Source: JANMGV01 sp037440405
Lineage (GTDB): Bacteria; Planctomycetota; Planctomycetia; Pirellulales; Pirellulaceae
Direction of reading: 5' to 3'
NCBI GenBank assembly: GCA_037440405.1
Contig: JBBIUE010000009.1
Span: forward strand, 1 to 64,000
Length of the DNA stretch: 64,000 bases
The notes under the pieces were generated by a model. The model saw only the letters and a program-made list of their open reading frames with translations, had not been told where the DNA came from and did not search any database. Below, piece after piece: positions 38,240 to 48,282 of this stretch. Each line of letters opens with the position of its first letter. Position 1 is the first letter of the stretch. The translations under genes were made by a program, and so were the position numbers.

Positions 38240-39242
38240 GTATCTCAGCCTGCGGCGTTTCTTGAAGCATCCGATAGATTTTTCGAACGAGTACGTCCAG
38301 TCCCATTCCGGTGACAGCACTGATTTCAATTACGTCGCTGGTCGCATGATTTCTCAGCTCAGCAGCAATGGCATCTGCGCCAGGCAACTCTGATTTACTG
38401 ACAACGACGATCTCGGGACGGCGAGCAAGTTCTTCGCTGTACAGTTTCAACTCGTTGCGAATGGATAAGTAATTCTCGATGGGATCGGTCGCGTCCGAAG
38501 GAAATGGCTCGACCAAATGCACGAGGATGCCGGCCCGCATGATATGACGCAAGAAGTCATGTCCGAGGCCGATTCCGGCATGTGCTCCTTCGATCAGTCC
38601 AGGAATATCTGCGAGCACAAAGGCGTGATCGCGATCGACAGCGACCATGCCGAGGTTCGGATACTTGGTCGTGAACGGATAGTCCGCGATTTCTGGTCGT
38701 GCTCGTGAAAGTCGAGATAGAAGCGTGCTTTTGCCAGCGTTCGGCTTTCCGATCAATCCGACGTCAGCGATGCACTTGAGCTCCATGATAACGCGGCGAC
38801 GTTCCCCATCTTGACCGGGCGTGCAAATGCGGGGTGCTCGATTCGTCGCGCTCTTGAAGTGCGCATTTCCCCAACCCCCTTTGCCCCCTCGAGCCACAAT
38901 CACGCTATCGCCATCCTTGACCAAGTCCTTAATAACCAGACCGCTATCGCGATCGATGATCACGGTTCCGGGTGGTACTTCGAGAATCAGATCTTCTCCG
39001 CTTCGACCATGTCGATCGGAACCGGAACCAGGCTGTCCTTTTTGAGCTTTCCATTGCTTCTGATGCGAGAAAGCCATCAGAGAGTTGACGCCACCGCGAG
39101 TGACGATCAGGATGCTACCGCCGTTCCCTCCATCACCGCCGTTCGGACCACCTCGTGGGACATGCTTCTCGCGCCGAAAGCTGCAACAGCCATCGCCGCC
39201 ACTGCCAGCGATCAACTCAATTTCAACGCGATCGACGAACAC
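38229..39242 (-). CDS. obg: Obg-family GTPase (ribosome assembly, stress)
   Basis: A 337-residue protein starting at GTG 39242. The glycine-rich Obg domain (GSGGDGCCSFRREKHVPRGG) is followed by a G domain with GKPNAGKSTLLSRL and DIPGLIEGAH. No long C-terminal extension is present. It acts in 50S assembly and growth control. It lies 123 nt after rpmA and overlaps coaX. Confidence 0.95.
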   Translation of the reverse strand: MFVDRVEIELIAGSGGDGCCSFRREKHVPRGGPNGGDGGNGGSILIVTRGGVNSLMAFSHQKQWKAQKGQPGSGSDRHGRSGEDLILEVPPGTVIIDRDSGLVIKDLVKDGDSVIVARGGKGGWGNAHFKSATNRAPRICTPGQDGERRRVIMELKCIADVGLIGKPNAGKSTLLSRLSRARPEIADYPFTTKYPNLGMVAVDRDHAFVLADIPGLIEGAHAGIGLGHDFLRHIMRAGILVHLVEPFPSDATDPIENYLSIRNELKLYSEELARRPEIVVVSKSELPGADAIAAELRNHATSDVIEISAVTGMGLDVLVRKIYRMLQETPQAEIHAT

Positions 39243-39365
39243 TAAAAACCTGCCATCGCGCTTGGCGATACATAGATAGCCGCCGAAAAATCAGCCTCGA
39301 ATCGTCCTAATGATCCAAAGGCGTACCGTCGACTAAGGAGATTGACGGTGCCAAAACGAAAGCAA

Positions 39366-39626
39366 TTACACTGCTGCAGCGTCTTCGATTCGAACATTGA
39401 CCCGTTTGCCACCTCGATCGAAATAAACTTCGCCGTGGGCCACGGAAAAAATGGTGTAGTCGGATCCCAACCGGACATTGCGCCCAGCCAAGAACTTCGT
39501 TCCTCTCTGCCGGACAATAATCGAACCAGGCTGAACCGCTTCTCCGCCGAATTTCTTCACGCCGAGACGTTGCGCGTTGCTATCTCGACCGTTTCTGGTG
39601 GATCCTTGACCCTTCTTGTGTGCCAT
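39366..39626 (-). CDS. rpmA: 50S ribosomal protein L27
   Basis: An 86-residue protein with the L27 start AHKKGQGSTRNGRDSNAQRL and RGTKFLAGRNVRLGSDYTIF. The N-terminus has no cleavable extension of the Firmicutes type. It is normally paired with rplU (L21), but the gene upstream here encodes an unrelated exported protein. Confidence 0.97.
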   Translation of the reverse strand: MAHKKGQGSTRNGRDSNAQRLGVKKFGGEAVQPGSIIVRQRGTKFLAGRNVRLGSDYTIFSVAHGEVYFDRGGKRVNVRIEDAAAV

Positions 39627-39665
39627 TTTTCAAACTCCCGATTCGTTCTCTCAAAGCGACAGATT

Positions 39666-40703
39666 CTATCGGTAGTTCCAGAGATAATCAACCCGTTTTT
39701 CTAAGCCGAACTGCTTAAGAAAGTAGTCGACGTGCTCTTTGTCCTGCCAAGCCGGAGAGCCGACATAGATCGTATTCTGAGTGACATGAAACGGGTCACC
39801 CGGCCGCCAAAAGTACAATTCAAGGACGCGTTTCTTGAAAGTCTTTCCCTCCGTTCCTTCCTCGATGCGATAAGCATTGGTCAGTCCCTCAACGGAGATC
39901 GAAAGAAAGTCAGCACTCGGATCGATGTTGTTCCAGGTTGCCACTCCCCAGACTTCATCATCGCTGCCCGGACTCCCCATGGAAATGCGACGAGTGATTT
40001 CAATCGAATCGTAGATTGGACGTCCGACCCGCTCGCGTCTCGCAATAGCTGCAATGGCGTGTGGGAGGATTCGCTCCGAATAGGTCCGCTCCGATCGCTG
40101 TCTCGTTCGCTCATCATATTTGTGAGAATGAGCTTGAAAATGAGGAATGAACAAAACCGATTCGTGAAACTTCATCTCAGGGGTGCTCGGCATTTCCATT
40201 CCATTGAGTGCAATTTCAACACTCGGAACCAAATCTTCGCCGACGTACCGAACTCGATAGAGCAAATACCAAATAACCGACGATTTTGGCTTTCCATCGG
40301 CTCCCGGCAAGTTCACGGAGATGGTTCGCAACGGTTTATAGGCGAACTCTAAACAATAGACGGGGTGACGAAACGTGACCGCTTTTCCCCGTTCCAAGAT
40401 TGTCTCCGTCGCGGAGTTAAAATGAGGTTGGTTGTCTGGAAAATCGGGAGCCAACCATGCAAGGTCCGGATGCGAGGCGACAAACTCCATGTCGAATGGC
40501 CCCAAAGCGGTGTCTTCCGGCAGGACTTCTGGCGGTATGACTCGGAGCACTCCGTCTGCAAGCATGCGTGGAGTCGATGTCGACGTGGGAACGCTGCCGA
40601 CGGTCGAAACGGTCTCCTGAGCTAAGCTTTCAAACCCGATCGCGCTCAGACAAATAGCCACCAAGGCAAAAAGAATTTGTCGGATTTCGCAAAGTTGCGT
40701 CAT
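39666..40703 (-). CDS. Exported protein of unknown function
   Basis: ATG 40703 gives 345 residues with a signal peptide (QILFALVAICLSAIGFESLAQ); a TTG 12 codons upstream is less likely. The mature part has about 320 residues with no family I recognise by eye. Notable segments are GPFDMEFVASHPDLAWLAPD, VIWYLLYRVRYVGEDLVP and YFWRPGDPFHVTQNTIYVG. The pattern is mostly beta with few cysteines. It sits 39 nt upstream of rpmA on the same strand. A planctomycete-specific conserved protein is my best guess. Confidence 0.8.
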   Translation of the reverse strand: MTQLCEIRQILFALVAICLSAIGFESLAQETVSTVGSVPTSTSTPRMLADGVLRVIPPEVLPEDTALGPFDMEFVASHPDLAWLAPDFPDNQPHFNSATETILERGKAVTFRHPVYCLEFAYKPLRTISVNLPGADGKPKSSVIWYLLYRVRYVGEDLVPSVEIALNGMEMPSTPEMKFHESVLFIPHFQAHSHKYDERTRQRSERTYSERILPHAIAAIARRERVGRPIYDSIEITRRISMGSPGSDDEVWGVATWNNIDPSADFLSISVEGLTNAYRIEEGTEGKTFKKRVLELYFWRPGDPFHVTQNTIYVGSPAWQDKEHVDYFLKQFGLEKRVDYLWNYR

Positions 40704-41051
40704 AGTGGTGTGTGTCAGACAGTGAAAAGGATCAGCCAATCAACCCATCTAGTATACTTGGCGAATTCGGAAAGTCTTGAGCAAAGCGAAGAAATATTGC
40801 GCCGTACGATGGGCTCAAAAGGCGGAGAAAACCTCGGACTACAGCAATTTGGAACTCCCTAATTTTGCGGGCTGAATTCTGAACTTCCTTTCTCGAATCC
40901 ATTTAGTGCCCACAATACATTTGATTTGGCGACCCGATGATCCGCTCAAGCAGTCCCTTGCGAAATCAGCCCCGAAGAGCTGACCCATTCCGGTTACAAC
41001 GTTTATTCCGAGTCGACCGCCGCGTCTTCCAGGTCAAGGTTTGGTTCGGCA
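40704..41051. other. Intergenic region
   Basis: About 350 nt between two minus-strand genes. It should contain the promoter of the exported unknown protein and rpmA. No gene, RNA or clear hairpin was recognised. Confidence 0.4.
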
Positions 41052-41423
41052 CTATTCAACACTCCACTTGGATGCGAACTCTGGAAGCGGATACTCATGG
41101 ATGGGCGGTGGGGATTCTTCATTGAAGATTTCCCACAATCTTGCATAGCCAGCCGTCATGAGCTTTGTCTGCTCCTCGACGAACTTCAGATCCAGTTCCT
41201 CTCGTGAGAATGGCGGAGGGGCGACAACCGGTGGATCGAATCTCGGATCGACGATGAACTGAGCCAATACTGGGTTGCACCGCAGATGACGTTCGGGTGA
41301 CGTATGCAACGTCTCCGGATCGATCTGTCCGATGACGAACCGCAAATAGAGTTCACTTTCAATGATTGCTTCAACTTCTTTGCCGCAGACTTGGCAAAGA
41401 TAGCCTTGGTCGCAGCGCGCCAT
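41052..41423 (-). CDS. Small protein with N-terminal CxxC motif, unknown function
   Basis: A 123-residue protein starting one base after the dapB stop, so it is translated from the same message. The N-terminus has CDQGYLCQVCG, two or three cysteines that may bind zinc. A central region (HLRCNPVLAQFIVDPRFDPP) follows, and the C-terminus (KLMTAGYARLWEIF, then IHEYPLPEF) is probably helical then extended. I do not recognise the family. Tight coupling to dapB suggests it is a real gene. Confidence 0.75.
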   Translation of the reverse strand: MARCDQGYLCQVCGKEVEAIIESELYLRFVIGQIDPETLHTSPERHLRCNPVLAQFIVDPRFDPPVVAPPPFSREELDLKFVEEQTKLMTAGYARLWEIFNEESPPPIHEYPLPEFASKWSVE

Positions 41424-41424
41424 C

Positions 41425-42219
41425 TTAAGTCAGCCCAAGAACATCATACATTGAATACAGACCTGCTGGTTTGCCGACAATGTACTTGGCAGCTTGCAGA
41501 GCACCCGATGCATAGCAGTCGCGATTGCTGGCAGCTACTCTCAGTTCGATCAGCTCACCCATCATGCCAAAAAGAATCGTGTGCTGACCGGGATCGTCAC
41601 CAGCTCGTATGGCGTGGTATCCAATTTCCGACGCTGATCGCTTGCCGACTTGCCCTTCTCTTCCATGGACGTGTCGCTCGATGGTCATCTGTTGGCTGAT
41701 GATCTTTCCGAACTGCAAGGCTGTCCCGCTGGGACTGTCCTCTTTGAATCGATGATGGCGCTCCAGAATTTCGACATCGACTCCGCCAGCAACATGTTTC
41801 AGACTTTTCGCGGCCTGCTCGACGAGCTTCATGGTCAAGTTGACCGCCATGCTCATGTTGGGAGCGTGGCAGATAGCAATCTTGCTGGTTGCCGCCTGAA
41901 TCGACTCCAAGAGATCGGACTCGAGCCCGGTCGTCGCAATCACAAGCGGGAGGCTTGCTTGAAGGCAATGATCCAATGCGTGCGCGGCTCCCTGTGGAGA
42001 AGAGAAATCGATTGCAACATCGGCATCGTCCGGCCAAGTCGCGCTCACTGGAATACCCAGCGAGCCAACTCCCGCTACCTGACCGCAATCCTGACCCAGC
42101 ATCGGCGACGAGGGATGTTCGATCGCTCCAACGATCTGTAACTCCGTATCCACGCTTGCGAGCGCCACCAATCGTTTCCCCATCCGGCCCGCTGCACCAT
42201 GGATCACGATATTGATCAT
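41425..42219 (-). CDS. dapB: 4-hydroxy-tetrahydrodipicolinate reductase
   Basis: A 264-residue protein with the nucleotide-binding loop GAAGRMGKRL at the N-terminus, IDFSSP and ATTGLES in the NAD(P) domain, and the catalytic and substrate-binding region ERHHRFKEDSPSGTAL. It makes tetrahydrodipicolinate for diaminopimelate and lysine synthesis. It starts at ATG 42219. Confidence 0.96.
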   Translation of the reverse strand: MINIVIHGAAGRMGKRLVALASVDTELQIVGAIEHPSSPMLGQDCGQVAGVGSLGIPVSATWPDDADVAIDFSSPQGAAHALDHCLQASLPLVIATTGLESDLLESIQAATSKIAICHAPNMSMAVNLTMKLVEQAAKSLKHVAGGVDVEILERHHRFKEDSPSGTALQFGKIISQQMTIERHVHGREGQVGKRSASEIGYHAIRAGDDPGQHTILFGMMGELIELRVAASNRDCYASGALQAAKYIVGKPAGLYSMYDVLGLT

Positions 42220-42689
42220 GCGTTTCCCTACTTCTTTCCAGCTATTTTGGGACGTTCGATTTCGAAATCAACCTGAGTCCGCAGATTCTATCATCATTCG
42301 ACGATCAGCTAAAACCCACCCGGTCGGCTAGTTCTCGCTTCGCACCGACTCGGCGCAGATCATGACTAGAGGCTCAAATCGGACGCAGACGCCGCAAGTA
42401 ACTCTCGCCGTCCGACAACGGAGAAGATCCGACACCGGCCAATTCGTCCCAATAAAAGTATCGAAAACTCATCTGCGGCACGTATGCTTTTGGATCGCTG
42501 CTGTTCCGCAAGCATGTCGATTTGCAGCGTTTCAGTCTTGAATGATGTTTGCACGAGATTGAAATCGATTGACTCATAGAATTCTTATCATCCGTTGGAA
42601 TTTGGTGTCTAAGCGTGTAACCTATGCAACGTCGCGGTTTTTCAGCTAACGATTCTGTCCCTTTGAATGCAATTCGCTGTCGTTGAATC
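42220..42689. other. Divergent intergenic region between dapB and the PVC haem protein
   Basis: About 470 nt. It should hold promoters for both directions. No gene, riboswitch or strong inverted repeat was recognised. Confidence 0.4.
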
Positions 42690-45600
42690 ATGATGGTGCG
42701 TAAATCAAATCTCTCAAAAACTTTGGGCATGTTTGGTTCCATTCTCTTCTTTGGCCTGTACATTGCTGGGCGGGCGATGGCCCAAAAAGAGATTTACGAC
42801 ACTCAAGAGGAGATAATTCCGCGATTGACGCCTGATGAGGCGGTAGCTTCCATGACGTTGCCACCGGGATTTGAGGTAGATGTCTTTGCCGCAGAGCCGC
42901 ATGTGCAACAACCGATCGCCTCGGCCTGGGACAGCCGAGGTCGCCTATGGGTCGCGGAAAATTACACTTATGCGGAGTCGCAACGAAATTTCGATACAGC
43001 ATTGCTTGATCGGATCATCATTTTCGAAGATCGTGATAAAGATGGAAAGTTTGATCAGCGAAAAGTGTTTTGGGACAAAGCGAGCAAGCTGACCAGCGTC
43101 GAAGTTGGCTTTGGTGGCATCTGGGCACTCTGTCCACCGCAGTTGCTGTTCATTCCGGATCTCGATGGCGACGATCAGCCTGACGGTCCGCCACAGGTGA
43201 TCCTCGATGGTTTCGAAGCCGACAATGTCAGGCACAATTTCGTGAATGGATTGCGGTGGGGGATGGATGGATGGCTCTATGGTCGTCACGGAATTCAAGC
43301 AACGAGCTTCGTGGGTTTTCCAGACCAGGCCATCGCCGAACGAACCGCTTTGAACTGTTGCATTTGGCGATTGCACCCACAGACGAAGAGATTCGAAATC
43401 GTCTGCCAAGGAACAACCAACCCTTGGGGCATGGATTGGGATGAGCACGGGCACTTGTTCTTTATCAACACCGTCATCGGACATCTCTGGCATGCGTTGC
43501 CGAATGCGCACTTCGAACGCATGTACGGAGTCGATCTCGATCCGTATGTTTACCGCTTACTTCCTCAGGTTGCCGACCACGTGCACTGGAACTCCGCCGG
43601 AGAGGACTGGCTGGCGGTCCGAAAAATCGGCATCAGCAAGGAAACGGATCTCGCAGGGGGTGGGCACGCCCATTCGGGTTTGCTCATCTATCAAGCCGAC
43701 CAGTGGCCGAAAGAGTATCGAGGGGAATTGTTCACACTCAACTTTCACGGTCTACGGTTGAATCGTGAACATTTGGAGCGACAGGGAGCGGGGTTTGTTG
43801 GCCGACACCGGCCTGACTTCATCATGGTGGGCGACAAGTGGTTTCGAGGGATCGATTTGACCGTTGGTCCGGACGGAGCCGTGTACGTGCTCGATTGGTC
43901 GGACATCGGCGAGTGCCATGAGAACGATGGAATTCATCGCCACAGTGGGCGCATCTATCGAATCCGCTATGGCAATGTCGCACCGACTCACTTTGTCGAT
44001 CTCCGAGCGGAGACGGACTCCAATTTAATCGCGTATCTAACGAATGCGAATGTTTGGTTCGCTAGGCAAGCTAGGCTAGTGCTGCATGAAAGGATGGTGG
44101 CGGGAAAGCTTGACGCGGAGTCGGAAAAGCTTCTATGGCAACGCGTCCAGGAATCAAAATCAGCTCGTGAGAAGCTGGAACATCTTTGGACGGCGCATGT
44201 GTGTGATCTGACAACTACTGAAACATTGCTTCCCTTGCTCAGTGATGAAAATGAGCATGTCCGGTTGTGGGCGATCAAGTTGTTAGCCGAGATGCCGGAA
44301 ACGAAAGCCGAGACGATGTCTGCCTTACTACAGTTACTGAAGCGAGAGAATAGCTCTTTGGTCCATCTCTACCTCGCATCGCTTTTGAATCAGTTTTCGG
44401 GCGAGGGCTGGTGGGAGCTGGCATCGCTTCTCGCGACGAATCGAGAATTAGCATCCGACCGCGACTACCCTTTGGTCCTTTGGTACGCGCTGAAGGATCG
44501 ATCGGCTACCCATCCCAAAGAAGCCGTGAATGTGGTTCGACGAAATCCGATTGCTCCCATCAGCGAATTCCTAGCTCGGAGGCTGACGTCCCAAATTCAG
44601 TCGGTTCCTGAGGGGGTGGAACTGCTCCTCGAAGCACTCGAACAATCGGAGCAGCGAGCAGAGATCTTGAACGGTATGGTCGCGGCTCTGCGCGGCCGGC
44701 GGAAGGTCGAGATGCCGAAGGCCTGGCCGACGACTCGCGACTTGCTCGAACAAGATTCCGATTCTGCCGTGCGCCAATTAGCAGCGTCTCTGGGAGTTAT
44801 TTTCGGGCAAGGCAACGATGCGGCCATACTTCGCGACTTGATCGCTGATAGCAAGCAGGATGGGGCGGCGCGGCGCGATGCATTGCGATCGTTGATCGAA
44901 GCTGGCAATGGAGAGCTACGCGAGTACCTGTGGAAGCTTGCATTTGACCGCGATTTGGGGGATGTCGCGATTCGCGGATTTTCCGCGCACGGTACCGTCG
45001 ATGACGCACAGAAACTTGCTGACCTTTATGCCAAGTTTTCACTCGTCGGTAAAACTGCAACGATACAAACGCTGACTGAGCGATCTGCTTTCATAGAGGT
45101 CCTGCTTCTTGCCGTCGCGGATGGGCGCGTGCCGAGAGAGGCCGTCGATGCGTCCGCACTCAGACAGATGCAGTTGCTCGGCGAGTCTTCACTTTTGGGC
45201 AAGATCGAGTCGCTGTGGCCGCACGTGAAATTGATTGCCCAAGACAAGCTGCATCACATTCAAGCCTTGGAACAGAAATTCGCAAACGGAGGACTCGACA
45301 ACGCAGACTTGAAATCGGGACGATTGCTTTGGAATCAGCACTGCGCAAGTTGTCATCGCCTTTTTGGCGAGGGGGCGGCGATCGGTCCGGAACTTACGGG
45401 ATCCCAGCGTTCGAATGTCAGATACTTGTTGGAAAACATCATTGATCCTAGCGCCTCCGTGGCAGACAATTTTCGAGTCAGCACCTATCTGTTGGCGACT
45501 GGACAAGTCATCTCGGGCGTACCAATCGCCAAGTCGCCGGGAAGCGTGACGATCCAAACGGCTAAGGAACAGATCGTCATTGCTGCTGAAGATATTGAAG

Positions 45601-45731
45601 ATGTCAAAGCGTCGACTCTTTCCCTGATGCCGGAAGGATTGTTGGACGCACTGACCGAATCTCAGCAACGCGATTTGTTCGCGTACCTTCAATCGCCGAC
45701 GCAAGTTCCGCTTCCCTCGAAAGAGCCGTAA
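42690..45731 (+). CDS. PVC-type haem-binding CxxCH protein with membrane-bound dehydrogenase domain
   Basis: A 1013-residue exported protein. The signal peptide (SILFFGLYIAGRAMAQ) is followed by a beta-propeller (about 45-440) starting PPGFEVDVFAAEP and having GWLYGRHG and GPDGAVYVLDWSDIGECH motifs. A HEAT-like helical region lies at about 480-850. The C-terminal c-type cytochrome part (870-1005) has CASCH at 885-889 and GPELTGSQR. This matches the TIGR02604/TIGR02603 architecture found in Planctomycetes and Verrucomicrobia, probably a periplasmic sugar or alcohol dehydrogenase. A single haem site is seen. Confidence 0.93.
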   Translation: MMVRKSNLSKTLGMFGSILFFGLYIAGRAMAQKEIYDTQEEIIPRLTPDEAVASMTLPPGFEVDVFAAEPHVQQPIASAWDSRGRLWVAENYTYAESQRNFDTALLDRIIIFEDRDKDGKFDQRKVFWDKASKLTSVEVGFGGIWALCPPQLLFIPDLDGDDQPDGPPQVILDGFEADNVRHNFVNGLRWGMDGWLYGRHGIQATSFVGFPDQAIAERTALNCCIWRLHPQTKRFEIVCQGTTNPWGMDWDEHGHLFFINTVIGHLWHALPNAHFERMYGVDLDPYVYRLLPQVADHVHWNSAGEDWLAVRKIGISKETDLAGGGHAHSGLLIYQADQWPKEYRGELFTLNFHGLRLNREHLERQGAGFVGRHRPDFIMVGDKWFRGIDLTVGPDGAVYVLDWSDIGECHENDGIHRHSGRIYRIRYGNVAPTHFVDLRAETDSNLIAYLTNANVWFARQARLVLHERMVAGKLDAESEKLLWQRVQESKSAREKLEHLWTAHVCDLTTTETLLPLLSDENEHVRLWAIKLLAEMPETKAETMSALLQLLKRENSSLVHLYLASLLNQFSGEGWWELASLLATNRELASDRDYPLVLWYALKDRSATHPKEAVNVVRRNPIAPISEFLARRLTSQIQSVPEGVELLLEALEQSEQRAEILNGMVAALRGRRKVEMPKAWPTTRDLLEQDSDSAVRQLAASLGVIFGQGNDAAILRDLIADSKQDGAARRDALRSLIEAGNGELREYLWKLAFDRDLGDVAIRGFSAHGTVDDAQKLADLYAKFSLVGKTATIQTLTERSAFIEVLLLAVADGRVPREAVDASALRQMQLLGESSLLGKIESLWPHVKLIAQDKLHHIQALEQKFANGGLDNADLKSGRLLWNQHCASCHRLFGEGAAIGPELTGSQRSNVRYLLENIIDPSASVADNFRVSTYLLATGQVISGVPIAKSPGSVTIQTAKEQIVIAAEDIEDVKASTLSLMPEGLLDALTESQQRDLFAYLQSPTQVPLPSKEP

Positions 45732-45750
45732 CGATTACGAGAAAGACAAG

Positions 45751-46305
45751 ATGATGGAAGTGTTGCTGGAAAGCCCTTGGATTGTCGCTGCGATTGGAAT
45801 TGCCATCACCTTGGTAACGCTTTATGTCTGGCTCCAAACAGGGCGCAAGGAAGCTATGTGGGGGGCGGTTGCCGTGCTAGTGCTAACGGGCTTGGCAGTG
45901 CTGGTGTCACATCTTGTAGAAACGCCTCAAGAAAAACTTCGTGCTAGGATTCACGCGATCGCCAACGATCTCGAAAACAATCGTAGAGAAGCGGTCCTCG
46001 CAGCCATTCATCCCGCAGCGACTGAAACCGTCCAACGCGCGGAAGCGGAGATGCCCAACTACCGTTTCAAACTAGCAAGAGTCACGCGCATTCAATCCAT
46101 GCGGTTTCAAGACACGCAGCCGAAACGAGCCATCGTCGAAATGAGCGTCGTGGTCGACGTTGAAACGAACGGTTTCAATGGACGTGTGCCAAGATATGTC
46201 GAAATCGTATTCATCGATGAGGGTGGCACTTGGCTTGTCTACGATTATCGACACGCGGATCCGATCAATCGTTTCCGAGACGAAATGAAAAGCCCGGGAT
46301 CATGA
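45751..46305 (+). CDS. Small membrane protein of unknown function
   Basis: A 184-residue protein with two transmembrane helices in the first 55 residues (WIVAAIGIAITLVTLYVWL and AVAVLVLTGLAVLVSHLV). A soluble domain of about 125 residues follows (RARIHAIANDLENNRREAVL, then RAIVEMSVVVDVET), resembling an alpha+beta NTF2-like fold. It begins 19 nt after the haem-protein gene and may be co-transcribed. No family is recognised. Confidence 0.8.
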   Translation: MMEVLLESPWIVAAIGIAITLVTLYVWLQTGRKEAMWGAVAVLVLTGLAVLVSHLVETPQEKLRARIHAIANDLENNRREAVLAAIHPAATETVQRAEAEMPNYRFKLARVTRIQSMRFQDTQPKRAIVEMSVVVDVETNGFNGRVPRYVEIVFIDEGGTWLVYDYRHADPINRFRDEMKSPGS

Positions 46306-46369
46306 GCATCTCATTCACCGGGGAAATCTGGTAAGATACTTTGCCTTCGGTAGGGCGATTTCCCTTTCT

Positions 46370-47491
46370 GTGGGCTTGGTGGGTGATTCGAGCGTGTTCG
46401 AAAAGGTTTTCATTACGAACTCTTCGGTGCTGGCGTGGTTTGAGCCATTGGAGCTTGCGAAAGAGGCGGCCCATGCGGTGATGAAAAAAGCGTGGCTCAA
46501 TCTTCCCACGTATACATTGCTTGGGGTCGTTCTGGTGATCCTGGCCATCACAACCTTGGTCAGTCGGGGGTTATCGCGACAGTCCAATCCCTCGCTGAAT
46601 TCAGCGTTGGTGCGGAGGTTCGAGCTGCGGGTCCAGGCCTGGTGGCTCATGTGCGCCATTTTGGTGTTCGGGCTCGTCCTGCACCGTTTAGGTACCATCC
46701 TGATCTTTTGTGGAGTGTCGTTCTGGGCCCTGCGTGAGTTCATCACAATGACGCCAACCCGCCGAGGCGATCATCGCGCGTTGTTTTTCAGCTTGGTGGT
46801 TTTCACACCCTTGCAGTATTTACTGATCGGACTGGAAGCAAGTGGTTGGAGTTGGGAGGGGGGCAAGCCCATCAACTTCTATGGACTGTATAGCATCATG
46901 ATCCCTGTGTACGCATCCCTTTTTATTCCAGCCAGTATCGCATTTACCGGGGACCACAAACGTTACTTGGAACGTTCCGCACAGATTCAGGCAGGCTTGC
47001 TCATCTGCGTCTACTCTCTGTCTCACGCTCCCGCCTTGCTCGATCTCAATTTGCAGCGATCGAATGGATCGGAATGGAACGGAAGCAACGCTGGTTTGTT
47101 ATTCTTTTTCGTGCTGCTGTCCCAGCTTTCGGATGTCTTGCAGTGGTGTTGGAGCCAGCTTGCTGGGCGGCATGTCATTGCGAAAGAAGTTAGCAGTTCG
47201 CGATCATGGGAAGGATTCCTAGGAGGTTCTTTTTCTACCGGAATCGTTGGAGCATTGTTGTACTGGGTCACTCCGTTTCAGATGTGGGAAGCAGCCGCGA
47301 TGAGCGTCATTGTCGCGATGATGGGGTTCGCAGGAGGAATGACCATGAGTGCCATCAAACGCGATCGGGGCGTGACGGATTATGGTTCACTGGTCATGGG
47401 ACACGCTGGCGTTCTCGACCGCATTGATACGCTTTGTTTTTCAGCTCCGGTTTTTTATCACCTCACTCGATTTTTCTTTACGGCCGGATGA
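46370..47491 (+). CDS. Phosphatidate cytidylyltransferase (CdsA-like)
   Basis: About 373 residues with eight or more hydrophobic segments. The C-terminal signature reads SAIKRDRGVTDYGSLVMGH then AGVLDRIDTL. This fits the CdsA pattern, although the usual KD is TD and GHGG is GHAG. The enzyme makes CDP-diacylglycerol for phospholipids. The start is uncertain: GTG 46370 or a later codon. It overlaps the TatD gene by 4 nt (ATGA). Confidence 0.85.
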   Translation: MGLVGDSSVFEKVFITNSSVLAWFEPLELAKEAAHAVMKKAWLNLPTYTLLGVVLVILAITTLVSRGLSRQSNPSLNSALVRRFELRVQAWWLMCAILVFGLVLHRLGTILIFCGVSFWALREFITMTPTRRGDHRALFFSLVVFTPLQYLLIGLEASGWSWEGGKPINFYGLYSIMIPVYASLFIPASIAFTGDHKRYLERSAQIQAGLLICVYSLSHAPALLDLNLQRSNGSEWNGSNAGLLFFFVLLSQLSDVLQWCWSQLAGRHVIAKEVSSSRSWEGFLGGSFSTGIVGALLYWVTPFQMWEAAAMSVIVAMMGFAGGMTMSAIKRDRGVTDYGSLVMGHAGVLDRIDTLCFSAPVFYHLTRFFFTAG

Positions 47492-48282
47492 CCTGGATCG
47501 ATACGCACGCCCACCTGACCGATGAGAAGCTTCGGAACGATCTGGACGAAATCCTATGTCGCAGTCGCGACCGTGGCGTTCGCAGCGTCATCACGGTGGC
47601 AACAAATGTTACGAACAGTATTGCCGCCATCGAACTGGCTTCGCGTTACCCAGGAGTTTTCCCCAGCGTCGGCATTCACCCGAACGAAGCGCAATACGCT
47701 GAACGAGAGGACTGGTCCAGCATCGAATCTCTTGCAAAGCTTAGGGAAGTGGTCGCGATTGGAGAAACGGGTTTGGATAAGTACTGGGACGACTGTCCAT
47801 GGGATATCCAGGTCGACTATTTCCATCGGCACATCGCTCTTGGGCGCAGCCTCGACCTGCCTCTCATCATTCACATGCGTGATTGCGCGTTGGACATGCT
47901 GGACGAGCTGAAGCGAGCTTCTCAAGCTGGTTCCTTTCGCGGAGTGATGCACTCCTTCACGGCGGACGAAGCAACGGCCAGCACTTGTTTAGATATCGGC
48001 TTGTACATCAGCTTCGCAGGAATGCTGACCTATAAGAAATCGAATGCGCTTCGAAGCGTCGCGCGAATGATACCCTTGGATCGAATCCTGGTCGAAACGG
48101 ATTCCCCGTATCTTTCGCCTGAACCGGTGCGAGGCAGAGGCCCGAACGAACCCGCCAATGTGGCTTACACAGCAGAATTCCTCGCCAACTTGCTCGGAGT
48201 ATCTCAAGTTGAATTTAGCCAAGTCACGACCGAGAATGCCCTCCGATTGTTCAATCGCATCGATCCCAACAAGGTATTGTGA
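47488..48282 (+). CDS. TatD-family metal-dependent hydrolase
   Basis: ATG 47488 gives 264 residues and overlaps the cytidylyltransferase stop. Metal-binding motifs are DTHAHL at the start, GETGLDKY, IIHMRD, GVMHSF and VETDSPYL. Members are 3'-5' DNA/RNA exonucleases or D-aminoacyl-tRNA deacylases. Coupling to a lipid gene does not suggest a more precise role. Confidence 0.93.
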   Translation: MTWIDTHAHLTDEKLRNDLDEILCRSRDRGVRSVITVATNVTNSIAAIELASRYPGVFPSVGIHPNEAQYAEREDWSSIESLAKLREVVAIGETGLDKYWDDCPWDIQVDYFHRHIALGRSLDLPLIIHMRDCALDMLDELKRASQAGSFRGVMHSFTADEATASTCLDIGLYISFAGMLTYKKSNALRSVARMIPLDRILVETDSPYLSPEPVRGRGPNEPANVAYTAEFLANLLGVSQVEFSQVTTENALRLFNRIDPNKVL

